Of a stretch of DNA of 64,000 nucleotides, positions 8,986 through 16,400 are shown one piece after another (the stretch's first letter is position 1; the number at the start of each line of letters is the position of its first letter). The translations under genes and the position numbers were made by a program. The stretch lies in contig JAAYTD010000014.1 of NCBI GenBank assembly GCA_012518115.1, positions 1-64,000 of the forward strand. The letters are read 5' to 3'. The stretch is from Ignavibacteria bacterium (GTDB lineage: Bacteria > Bacteroidota > Ignavibacteria > Kapaibacteriales > UBA2268). The notes beneath the pieces are model-generated. The model saw nothing but the letters and a program-made list of their open reading frames with translations, ran no database searches and had not been told where the DNA came from.

Positions 8986-10095
8986 ATGAATATACTCGTT
9001 CTTAATTGGCAAGATATAAAAAATCCATTAGGTGGTGGGGCGGAAGTGCATTTTCACGAAATTTTCAAACGCATAGTAGCTCTTGGGCATAAAGTTACAT
9101 TATTAGCTTGTAAATTTGATAATGCACCGGAAGAAGAAATTATTGATGGTATTAGAGTTTTAAGGCGTGGCTCACGAAATACTTTCAATTTTACACTTTA
9201 TTCTAATTATAAAAAATTGGTAAAAGACGAAAAATTTGATATTGTTATTGATGATGTCAATAAAATACCATTTTTCTCGCCGCTTTTTGTGAAAGAACCT
9301 CTACTAGCTATTAGTCATCATTTTTTTGGAAAAAGTATATTTCGAGAAGTCAATTTTATTTCAGGGCTTTATGTAGTTTTTACAGAATGGTTGATGAAAT
9401 TTTTCTACAAAAAAACACCTTTTGTTGTTGTTTCTCAAAGTACAATGGACGAGTTCAAGAGAAAAGGTTTTGATACTTCTAACTACAGTATTGTTTACAA
9501 CGCTATCGAGCATTCTGCTTTTGATTTTGAAATTAAAGAAAAGGGGGAAGATCCTATAGTTACATATTTTGGTAGATTAAAAAAATATAAAAGCGTAGAT
9601 CATTTGTTTTATGCTTTTGCTGAAGTATGCAAAAAAGTGCCAAATGCAAAATTACATATTATGGGACGTGGAGATTTTCGTCCAGAATTGGAAAATATTG
9701 CTGAAAAATTAGACATAACAAACAAAGTTAAATTCTTCGGTTTTGTTGATGAAACTACCAAAAAACAAGAACTTGAAAAATCGTATTGCGCTGTAAATAC
9801 TTCTTTGAAAGAAGGTTGGGGAATTACAAACATTGAAGCTAATGCTTGTGGAACGCCGGTTATTTCAGCTAATTCTCCCGGATTACGCGATTCAGTAAAA
9901 AATGGTGTTTCAGGTTTGTTATATGAATATGGAAATATACAAGAACTTGCAAAAATGATAATTGATGTTTTTACTGACAATGAACTCCGTATGAAATTAT
10001 CACGAGGAGCTATTGAATGGGCAGAAACATTTAGTTGGGATAAATCTGCCGAAAAAATGTTAAAAAAATGTCAAGAAGTTGCAAGTAAAAAATGA
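8986..10095 (+). CDS. Glycosyltransferase family 4
   Basis: The 369-residue protein has the two Rossmann domains of GT-B enzymes. The N-terminal acceptor domain contains the glycine-rich PLGGGAEVHFHE (residues about 15-26). The C-terminal donor domain begins near residue 185 (VTYFGRLKKYKSVDHLFYAF) and contains KVKFFGFVD, then the nucleotide-sugar EX7E block in GWGITNIEANACGTPVISA and SPGLRDSV. It lacks a signal peptide and is cytosolic or membrane-associated. It closes the three-gene group with the WbaP-like transferase and the propeller lipoprotein, consistent with extending the lipid-linked glycan. Donor and linkage cannot be read from the sequence. Confidence 0.9.
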   Translation: MNILVLNWQDIKNPLGGGAEVHFHEIFKRIVALGHKVTLLACKFDNAPEEEIIDGIRVLRRGSRNTFNFTLYSNYKKLVKDEKFDIVIDDVNKIPFFSPLFVKEPLLAISHHFFGKSIFREVNFISGLYVVFTEWLMKFFYKKTPFVVVSQSTMDEFKRKGFDTSNYSIVYNAIEHSAFDFEIKEKGEDPIVTYFGRLKKYKSVDHLFYAFAEVCKKVPNAKLHIMGRGDFRPELENIAEKLDITNKVKFFGFVDETTKKQELEKSYCAVNTSLKEGWGITNIEANACGTPVISANSPGLRDSVKNGVSGLLYEYGNIQELAKMIIDVFTDNELRMKLSRGAIEWAETFSWDKSAEKMLKKCQEVASKK

Positions 10096-10104
10096 TATAT
10101 GAAA

Positions 10105-10225
10105 TTTGTCTGAACTGTGATTTTTAATAGACTATCCCGTCAAGCTTCTTAGGGCGTATGCAATACGTCCCAACAATAATACAAAATGGAATTTGACCAA
10201 TATACTTATTCAAAATAGTATTAAA
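10105..10225. repeat. Dispersed hairpin repeat, copy 1
   Basis: The left end, 10105-10123, is identical over 19 bp to 11662-11680. The middle contains CCCGTCAAGCTTCTTA followed by a stem-loop at 10151-10171, stem GGGCGTAT against ATACGTCC with one G-T wobble. The right end, ATTCAAAATAGTAT at 10208-10221, is the exact inverse complement of the left end of the copy at 57877-57890. It occupies the first part of the 340-bp gap after the GT4 gene and ends 6 bp before a consensus promoter. No coding capacity is seen. Confidence 0.75.
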
Positions 10226-10231
10226 TAAAAA

Positions 10232-10262
10232 TTTGGATTTTACAAAAAAACTAATATCTTTG
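10232..10262 (+). promoter_or_regulatory. Consensus Bacteroidota promoter for the two small lipoprotein genes
   Basis: TTTG at 10232-10235, a 19-nt spacer, and TATCTTTG at 10255-10262 match the Bacteroidota -33/-7 consensus (TTTG-N19-TAnnTTTG) exactly. Transcription would begin near 10269, leaving a leader of about 165 nt before the start codon at 10436. Confidence 0.75.
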
Positions 10263-10339
10263 CAGTTGTAATGTCGTTTAAATTAATTGGGTAAGCACCT
10301 TAATTACTTGATTTTATGTTGAAAATGATATTTTATCAA

Positions 10340-10369
10340 TCATTTCACTTCAAAAGAGAAGTGAAATGA
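10340..10369 (+). other. Stem-loop in the 5' leader of the 10436 gene
   Basis: TCATTTCACTTC (10340-10351) and GAAGTGAAATGA (10358-10369) form a perfect 12-bp stem with a 6-nt loop. A shorter AT-rich inverted repeat (TGATATTTTATCA) precedes it. The stem is about 70 nt upstream of the lipoprotein start codon and inside the predicted leader RNA. It is not followed by a T-run, so it is not an ordinary terminator; a role in mRNA stability or translation control is possible. Confidence 0.6.
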
Positions 10370-10435
10370 AAATTAGATTTATAAGCATTCGGAAATATAA
10401 AGATTGAAATTTTATAAATTAAGACATTAAAAAAT

Positions 10436-10822
10436 ATGAAAATTAAAAGAATTTCTTGGTTTTTAGCAATTGTGTCTGCTATCACATTTTTGTTTGGTTT
10501 TAGCTCATGTTCTGAAGTGGAAAATGAAAATATAATCTTCGCATACAGAGCCAACGGTAATATTTCAGCATCATCTGGTGACGCTTTGGAAGCTTTGTTC
10601 TGCATTCCGTATTATACAGAAGCTATTACTAAGTTACTAGGTGAAAGCTATTCTATGACGGAAAGGGATAAAGATGTTATTTCTGCATGTGATGCAGTTT
10701 TTAGTAACCACAGAACAAAGCATCCAACATGGAAAGGATATGTGGAAATTGAAAAATCGAAGATTGGCACTTCTGGTGATATTATTTCCAGTGTAGTCAT
10801 AAAGACATATAAATACGAGTAG
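10436..10822 (+). CDS. Small putative lipoprotein, unknown function
   Basis: The 128-residue product has a signal peptide with a lipobox-like FSSC (Cys at about 24) followed by acidic residues. The mature part is about 105 residues with two further Cys (in ALFCIPYYTEA and VISACDAVF) and ends in a short strand-rich segment (SSVVIKTYKYE). I recognise no family. It is the first gene after a consensus promoter and a structured leader, with a second lipoprotein gene 44 nt downstream. The pair is bracketed by dispersed repeats that share a 19-bp sequence. Clear start, signal peptide and context make it a real gene. Confidence 0.6.
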   Translation: MKIKRISWFLAIVSAITFLFGFSSCSEVENENIIFAYRANGNISASSGDALEALFCIPYYTEAITKLLGESYSMTERDKDVISACDAVFSNHRTKHPTWKGYVEIEKSKIGTSGDIISSVVIKTYKYE

Positions 10823-10866
10823 AAAAACAACAGTCGTTTTTACATATTATTAAATACATTTTTGTT

Positions 10867-11397
10867 ATGAAAAATTTTAAAGTTTTTTTAGCTCTTATAG
10901 CTATCGGAATTTTCTTTGTTGCCTGTAACGAAGAGAATAATTTAAAATCATCTGTTGCGACTAAATGCAAATATGAATTAACTGTATCTGTGGCAGATGA
11001 AGCAATAGATCAGAAACAGATAATTACTACAGTGGTTACTTTCCCTAATTACGATGGTGAGATACAAACCCAAGATATTTCCAATGCAAAGACTTGGAAG
11101 ACAACTCAGGAGTTACCAATTTTAACACTGCCTGCTGAGGGCGTTATCACTATTAAACAGAGTTTAAAAGATGGTGTAGATTTCTCTCAGAAAAAAGAAT
11201 ATCAAGTGGGACTTTCTTATAGGTTTGTTGTCTTCAGTATGGATTCGGATGATAATATTATCGATATAACAGATAGGGAAGAAACTCTCTATTCTACAAT
11301 TCCCGTTGAAAATATAAATAAAGTGTATCCTGATACAACAACTATTAAGTTCTTCGTTGATGCTAAGGGCGTAGTGTCTATAAAAGAGAATAACTAA
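10867..11397 (+). CDS. Putative lipoprotein, unknown function
   Basis: The 176-residue protein begins with a lipoprotein signal peptide (IGIFFVAC, Cys at about 20, followed by NEEN). The mature part is predicted to be mostly beta strands and contains alternating hydrophobic stretches such as KYELTVSVADEAI, QIITTVVTFPNY and YRFVVFSMDSDDNIID, suggesting an Ig-like or small beta-sandwich fold. No named family was recognised. It follows another small lipoprotein gene by 44 nt, probably on the same transcript, and a strong hairpin lies about 160 nt downstream. It is likely exported and anchored to the inner or outer membrane. Confidence 0.65.
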   Translation: MKNFKVFLALIAIGIFFVACNEENNLKSSVATKCKYELTVSVADEAIDQKQIITTVVTFPNYDGEIQTQDISNAKTWKTTQELPILTLPAEGVITIKQSLKDGVDFSQKKEYQVGLSYRFVVFSMDSDDNIIDITDREETLYSTIPVENINKVYPDTTTIKFFVDAKGVVSIKENN

Positions 11398-11559
11398 TAT
11401 AAATAAATTAGTAGCAGAAGTTTCTATTTGTGCGCATTAAGTAATCTTTGGCAGAGTCTACTATAAACTGTTGCATAGTCTGGACAGTTATTGAATTTAT
11501 CCAGATTATAACCGGTAAAATGGGTGTGGCAGATCATTAGAGTAGGAGTGTGAATTGAT

Positions 11560-11592
11560 ATATAGGCTGTAAGCAATTACAGCCTATATTTT
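11560..11592 (+). terminator. Strong stem-loop downstream of the lipoprotein pair
   Basis: ATATAGGCTGTAA (11560-11572) and TTACAGCCTATAT (11577-11589) form a perfect 13-bp stem with a GCAA tetraloop, followed by TTT. It fits a factor-independent terminator for the lipoprotein transcript, although the T-run is short. The 162 bp between the stop codon and this hairpin show no coding signal. A second, imperfect inverted repeat (AAGAAT...ATTCTT) lies at about 11622-11656. Confidence 0.6.
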
Positions 11593-11663
11593 GAAATTAT
11601 GAGCTTTATCATTTGTAAAAAAGAATATTTTCCCATTGCATAGGGGAAAAATTCTTCTCTTTT

Positions 11664-11907
11664 TGTCTGAACTGTGATTTATGGGATTTATAAGATTTAT
11701 ATGATTTTGTTAATCTTGTTAAAAAACAGAAAAAGCAAACATAAAGATGTGCCGTAGGCACAAAATATCGGTAAAAAGATGTAATCTACTAATTTCGTCC
11801 CATACGGGACGAAACAGAGTTAAACATAAACTTTTTACCAACATTCTATTCCTAACGGGATAAAAAAGCAAGTTATCACAAAAATCCCGTAAATCATATT
11901 TCAGATA
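11664..11907. repeat. Structured non-coding element with terminal inverted repeats
   Basis: The ends, 11664-11692 and the reverse complement of 11879-11907, match at 23 of 29 positions (both read TCTGAA..TGATTTA.GGGATTT in the middle). Inside are nested inverted repeats: TGTGCC/GGCACA (11748-11762), an outer pair GGTAAAAAG/CTTTTTACC (11770-11778 and 11831-11839), and within it a perfect 9-bp stem TTTCGTCCC/GGGACGAAA (11793-11814). No ORF or transposase is present. The form is that of a miniature inverted-repeat element or an extended REP-type unit. It fills most of the 521-bp gap between the lipoprotein pair and the next gene. Confidence 0.75.
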
Positions 11908-11918
11908 TGGGGTAGTTA

Positions 11919-12701
11919 TTAAAAACTAAAATTTGTTTTTATACCGACATAGATTGCGAAGTTTTTCACATTGTCTTCAGATAACATTTTTGTTAGAGGT
12001 ATTTCCGCAGAAATTAAAGGAGTTATATATTTCCCAAGTCCAACTTGTAAATCATATCCTATGCTAAAACGCGGCGAGAAATTTATCAAATTAAATTTGT
12101 TGAATTCACCATTTAACACATTACGTTCATAAGATGGCGGATTAGTAGAAAAAGGCGGAACTTCAGGCGGTCCTAATATCTTTTCCTTTACAACAAAATT
12201 ATTTGTAAAATTAATTCCTAAATCTAAACTAGCTCCTATTGTCAAATGCGTTTCAAGTATTCTATATTTATATCCCACGCTTAAAACAATAGCTGAATAA
12301 TCCAGCGCTAGTTGGTTTTCATATTCTGCGACAATAGAATTAGAAATAGGTACAAAATCTAAGGAGCTATAATTTATATAATTTCTTAAATAGTTTATAT
12401 TTCCTGTGTATGCCGTTTGATTATTTTTGCTCCAGTATTCAAAGTTTATTCCTACGGAAAAATTTGTTCCATTTCCATTTTTAAATTTTGGGCAAGTTAT
12501 TTTATTTTCTAAAAATGTAACATTTCCTTTGGAAGTAATAAGTCCAAAATTCGCATTTATTCCATAAAATAGCTTCGGTGTCTTAAAAGGCAATCTTGGC
12601 GAATATTGCCAAGCAAAACCTTGTCCGAAGATATTAATAGAGCTCGTAAAAATAAAAATAATGAATAATCTTATAGTTTGTTTTTGCATTTTTATTTTCA
12701 A
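11919..12701 (-). CDS. Outer-membrane beta-barrel protein, unknown function
   Basis: The 260-residue protein has an N-terminal signal peptide (about residues 9-27, ending NIFGQ). The mature part shows alternating strands with aromatic girdles, such as LFYGINANFGLI, FSVGINFEYWSK, AIVLSVGYKYRI, LTIGASLDLGINF and FSIGYDLQVGLGKY. It ends IYVGIKTNFSF, with the terminal Phe typical of outer-membrane barrels. An 8-10 strand barrel is plausible. It starts 31 nt after the stop of the 1087-residue T9SS protein in the same direction and may be its operon partner. An alternative start at Met5 would also keep the signal peptide. Substrate or role cannot be inferred. Confidence 0.7.
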   Translation of the reverse strand: MKIKMQKQTIRLFIIFIFTSSINIFGQGFAWQYSPRLPFKTPKLFYGINANFGLITSKGNVTFLENKITCPKFKNGNGTNFSVGINFEYWSKNNQTAYTGNINYLRNYINYSSLDFVPISNSIVAEYENQLALDYSAIVLSVGYKYRILETHLTIGASLDLGINFTNNFVVKEKILGPPEVPPFSTNPPSYERNVLNGEFNKFNLINFSPRFSIGYDLQVGLGKYITPLISAEIPLTKMLSEDNVKNFAIYVGIKTNFSF

Positions 12702-12731
12702 AGTAGAAAAAACTTTGTTAAAATAATAAAA

Positions 12732-15700
12732 TTATTTTTCAATAACAATTTTTTTTACACGATTGTAATCTTTTGAAGAAATTTTTATAAAATATACATT
12801 TGAACTTAGTGTGCTAAAATCAAGTTCTCTATAAAAATAATGGTTTATAAAGCAATTGAAGTTAGATATCAATTTTCCTTCTATATCCGTCAGCTGTATA
12901 TTTGCATTAAGTTGTTGTCCTGAGTATAGTTCAATAACAAATTTTCCATTGTTTGGGTTTGGTGTTATTTTGGCTTGTATGAGCTTGTTTTGTTCTTCTT
13001 TATCAAAATCAATTGTAATTTCATTTGACTTAGCTGCACAAAAATTTGTATCGTAAGTTACTACATAATAAGTTCCGGGTTCAAAAATTCGGCACGCTCT
13101 TGCTTTGTTATCATATAAAACTTCACCATTTAAGTACCATTCGTAATAACTTGTTGTATCTTCACAAATTAGTAAAGATTGTTGTTGTATAATTTTAGGC
13201 GATGACGGTGTAGGTAGATAGCGAACAGTATCTACGATGAGAGTATCCCTACATCCTGAAGCATAAGTATAATATAATTCTACAGAGGCGCCATCTTCGT
13301 TAAATTCTGCAATAGAATCTTTTGAGCCATTTGACCATGAGAAATCTACAATGATGTTTTTCTTCTTAGTATTACATTGATATTTTGCAGTTTTTCCCGG
13401 ACAAACAGGATTTCTTGTAAGTAATTTTACAGTTGGTTTTGTGGTAATTATATTGTCATCTTTATAGCTAACTATACATTCTTCTGAGACTTCCGTGCAA
13501 GCTGTAGGCGAAATACTAATAGCATAGAAAGTTCCTGCTTCAGTTAAAATTGTATCTTTTGTTTCTCCGTTGTTCCACAAATATTTATAGCCGTCAATTT
13601 TGTTTTTAACATAAAGTTTTAATCGTTCTTTTTGCGGATTGCAAAATGAATATTCTCCTTCTAAATTCAGAACAGGTTTATGTGCGTCAGGGCAATCATG
13701 CAATTTGCAGCGCCAAATACCACGTCCCCACGTTGCAGCATATAAATATCCCGTTCCTTCTGTATATTCCAAATCGTTTACTGAAATATTTGGAAGCTCG
13801 TTATTAAACCAACGCCAAACCGTATCATTTAGATTTAGCGAGAAGATACCAACATCAGTGCCAGCAAAAAGTTTGTTTTCTTTGTCGTAAAAAGCTAGTG
13901 CGTTTACTGAAACATTTGGTAAATTATAAGATAAGTTTTTTATTGTACTACCTGTAAATTGCAAAACTTTTTCATTTTCATAATGTCCGCTATGTCCAGT
14001 CCAAATGATATTTGGATTTTCAGGACTTACTTCTATTGCGACAATAGTTGCAGAGGTGTTGTAAAGCTCTTTCCAGTTTTCGCCATAATCTTTTGTTGCA
14101 TAAAGTCTATTTGTAGTTGATGCGTAAATGTAGTTTTTATTTAGAGTTGTAACTGCAATTTTTCTAACTTCATTATTATTATCAACCTTAGGAAAATCTG
14201 AAATACGCTTTGCAGGTAAATTGTTATTTTGTATATCCTTAAGCCAAACGTTTGTTCCTGCAATCAATATAGAGTCAGGTGTAATCGGATTTATTGTAAA
14301 TTCGGTTATCCAAGGAAAGTGATCTACTATACTATAGTTAAAACCGCCACCTCTTTGAGAAGAGAATATTTTATTTCTTAAATCTTTTGGATGAAATTGG
14401 CATTGCATACCGTCGCCATACATTTCTGTAACCCAATGGTTATTTTCATAAGAATGGCTTCCGTTGTCTTGCGCGCCTGCTAATAAATATTTTGTACTAT
14501 AAGGATGAGCTCCTAACCGATAGTATTGCGTAATGTTTAAACCGTTGGTAATATTATTCCATCTTACATTTGTATCAACTAAATTATTTAATGTATCTAT
14601 ATATACCCAGTTTAATCCACCGTCATTTGCAACATATATTTTATCACTATTATTTGAAAAAGTAAAGCTATGTACATCAACGTGCATATTGCCTTGAATA
14701 CTTATCCATGATTTTCCTGCATCTTTTGAATAAAATCCTGTAACTCCGCCGACAAATATAATTTTGTCATCAGCAGGAGAAACGGAAATAGCAAGATTGT
14801 AAAAAGCTTGACGAGTTACTAAATTTATATAATTATCTTGTTTTGAAATGTGCATAAGTGTATCCCAAACCAAGCCGTTACTACGAGATACATATAATCC
14901 TTCCATTCCATAGTTAATATTTTTATGTGCAGAGACAGCATAAACTAATTCGGGATTGTTGGGAGTAACAGCAAGTTCGATTCTGCAAGCATCGGGTAAA
15001 CTCTTGCTAATAAACCATTTTTCTCCGCCATCTTCTGTTACAAAGATATAGCTAGGTTCATCGTAGCTAAAAGTTGTCGCATAGATTATGTTAGGATTAT
15101 TAGGGTTGAATTTTAAATCACGAAAAGCATAGCCGCTTAAAGTTTCCGTCCAAGTATTTCCACCATCTTCGGTTTTCAAAATAGAGTGCGAAGTAGCTGC
15201 ATATACTATGTTTGGATTTTCAGGATGAATAACAATGCGACCACAATATACAGAATCTGATAAATTGAAAGTTGCATTTGAAAGTTTCCACGTTTCTCCC
15301 GCATCAGTTGATTTCAAAATCCCGACTGAAAATGTTTTAAATAAATTCCAGCCTGAAGCATCGCCTGTTGTTGCAAACATTATATTTGTATCACTTGGAG
15401 CAATAGCTATATCAAGTATTCCACAAGAAAGAATATCAGTAAAAGGAATAACACGCCACGTTTCTCCCGCATCAGTTGATTTCCAAATTCCACCACTAGC
15501 TGCACCAACTAATATAATACTATCATTATTAGGCATACATACGATCCGATTTATTCGTCCATTTCCGCCGGCGCTATCGGGCGAATAGTTTCTAACATTT
15601 ACAACGATGTTAGGACCCATAGACTCCCAAAATCTTGTTTCACTTTGCAGTTTATTTTGTAGCTTGTATTGTGAAAAATCTGATAAGTCTATCCAATTCC

Positions 15701-15995
15701 TTTGAGTTAAATTGCTGAAAGATTTTTTATCAAATTTGCATATTTCATTTAATAAAAAACTTGCTGACGACATATCACCATTGGGAAAAACACGATTTTG
15801 CCAAAAAGCTTCTGCACGTTTGAACTGTTTCCAACCTTTTGGTAATGTATCAAATTTATTTAAAAAGGAGTCTAAAGATTGTTTAGCTAGATGAAAATTG
15901 TTTTGATGAGGTGGAGGTATTTGAATATAATGATCTGCTAATATATTATTAGCTATAAGAAATAGCAGGGAAATAATAAGAAATAACTTTTTCAT
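12732..15995 (-). CDS. T9SS-secreted BNR/sortilin-like beta-propeller protein
   Basis: The 1087-residue protein has a signal peptide (residues 1-20, ending NILA). Many BNR/Vps10-type repeats follow from about 110 to 780. The repeated motif is an Asp-box form, STDAGETW, TEDGGNTW, VTEDGGEKWF, SKDAGKSW and TKDYGENW, each preceded by a NPNIIYAAT-type strand. Residues about 800-1000 hold Ig/PKD-like segments with paired Cys (CPDAHKPVLNLEGEYSFCNP; NPVCPGKTAKYQC). The last 75 residues form a T9SS type A sorting domain (ITPNPNNGKFVIELYSG, ending YFIKISSKDYNRVKKIVIEK). It is expected on the cell surface or released. The ligand is unknown; propellers of this kind occur in glycan-binding and glycosidase-like proteins. 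Confidence 0.88.
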   Translation of the reverse strand: MKKLFLIISLLFLIANNILADHYIQIPPPHQNNFHLAKQSLDSFLNKFDTLPKGWKQFKRAEAFWQNRVFPNGDMSSASFLLNEICKFDKKSFSNLTQRNWIDLSDFSQYKLQNKLQSETRFWESMGPNIVVNVRNYSPDSAGGNGRINRIVCMPNNDSIILVGAASGGIWKSTDAGETWRVIPFTDILSCGILDIAIAPSDTNIMFATTGDASGWNLFKTFSVGILKSTDAGETWKLSNATFNLSDSVYCGRIVIHPENPNIVYAATSHSILKTEDGGNTWTETLSGYAFRDLKFNPNNPNIIYATTFSYDEPSYIFVTEDGGEKWFISKSLPDACRIELAVTPNNPELVYAVSAHKNINYGMEGLYVSRSNGLVWDTLMHISKQDNYINLVTRQAFYNLAISVSPADDKIIFVGGVTGFYSKDAGKSWISIQGNMHVDVHSFTFSNNSDKIYVANDGGLNWVYIDTLNNLVDTNVRWNNITNGLNITQYYRLGAHPYSTKYLLAGAQDNGSHSYENNHWVTEMYGDGMQCQFHPKDLRNKIFSSQRGGGFNYSIVDHFPWITEFTINPITPDSILIAGTNVWLKDIQNNNLPAKRISDFPKVDNNNEVRKIAVTTLNKNYIYASTTNRLYATKDYGENWKELYNTSATIVAIEVSPENPNIIWTGHSGHYENEKVLQFTGSTIKNLSYNLPNVSVNALAFYDKENKLFAGTDVGIFSLNLNDTVWRWFNNELPNISVNDLEYTEGTGYLYAATWGRGIWRCKLHDCPDAHKPVLNLEGEYSFCNPQKERLKLYVKNKIDGYKYLWNNGETKDTILTEAGTFYAISISPTACTEVSEECIVSYKDDNIITTKPTVKLLTRNPVCPGKTAKYQCNTKKKNIIVDFSWSNGSKDSIAEFNEDGASVELYYTYASGCRDTLIVDTVRYLPTPSSPKIIQQQSLLICEDTTSYYEWYLNGEVLYDNKARACRIFEPGTYYVVTYDTNFCAAKSNEITIDFDKEEQNKLIQAKITPNPNNGKFVIELYSGQQLNANIQLTDIEGKLISNFNCFINHYFYRELDFSTLSSNVYFIKISSKDYNRVKKIVIEK

Positions 15996-16028
15996 CTTTT
16001 ACTGAAAATATAGTTTTGAAAAATGCAA

Positions 16029-16186
16029 CTTATACCATTTTGAATAAATTCTCCTCTTGAGAGGAGTACCCGCGAAGCGGGGGAGGTGTGGTTTATTGAC
16101 TACCCGTCAAACTTCGTAGGGCGTGTCGTGACACGCCCCGACATTTACACCGGAAGAGGAATTTATATAATTCAATTTGGTATTAG
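16029..16186. repeat. Dispersed hairpin repeat, copy 2, with terminal inverted repeats
   Basis: The left end reads ATACCATTTTGAAT (16032-16045); the right end, read on the other strand, ATACCAAATTGAAT (16170-16183), 12 of 14 identical. Internal stems are CTCCTCT/AGAGGAG (16051-16066), CCCGC/GCGGG (near 16069-16081) and GGGCGTGT/ACACGCCC (16119-16138). The latter follows CCCGTCAAACTTCGTA, the inverse complement of the same module in the copy at 21304. It lies in the 405-bp gap between two divergent T9SS protein genes. The remaining 16187-16360 is plain AT-rich sequence with no gene seen. Confidence 0.8.
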
Positions 16187-16361
16187 ATATATACTTAATG
16201 AATACAAAATTACTATTTTTTTGTGTAAATACAAAAATTATTCAAAGTTAAAACAATAATTTCTAACTTACTTTTTACTTAATTAAAAAAAACAGAAATT
16301 ATATTTACAAATAATAATCAAGTATTTTTTTTATTTATAAGTTCTTTTGATAAGAATTTTG

Positions 16362-16369
16362 TATTTTTG
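16362..16369 (+). promoter_or_regulatory. Candidate -7 box for the 1628-residue protein gene
   Basis: TATTTTTG matches the TAnnTTTG -7 element of Bacteroidota promoters, 31 nt before the start codon. No TTTG box is found at the ideal distance, so the call rests on one element; the same TTTTGTATTTTTG string precedes several other genes in the window. Confidence 0.4.
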
Positions 16370-16400
16370 TATTAGCTTAACATAAAAGAGAGAATAAAAA

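Noticed and set aside
10436-11397. Two small adjacent genes considered as a toxin-antitoxin pair
   Set aside because: Both products have lipoprotein signal peptides and no toxin or DNA-binding motif, so an exported role fits better.
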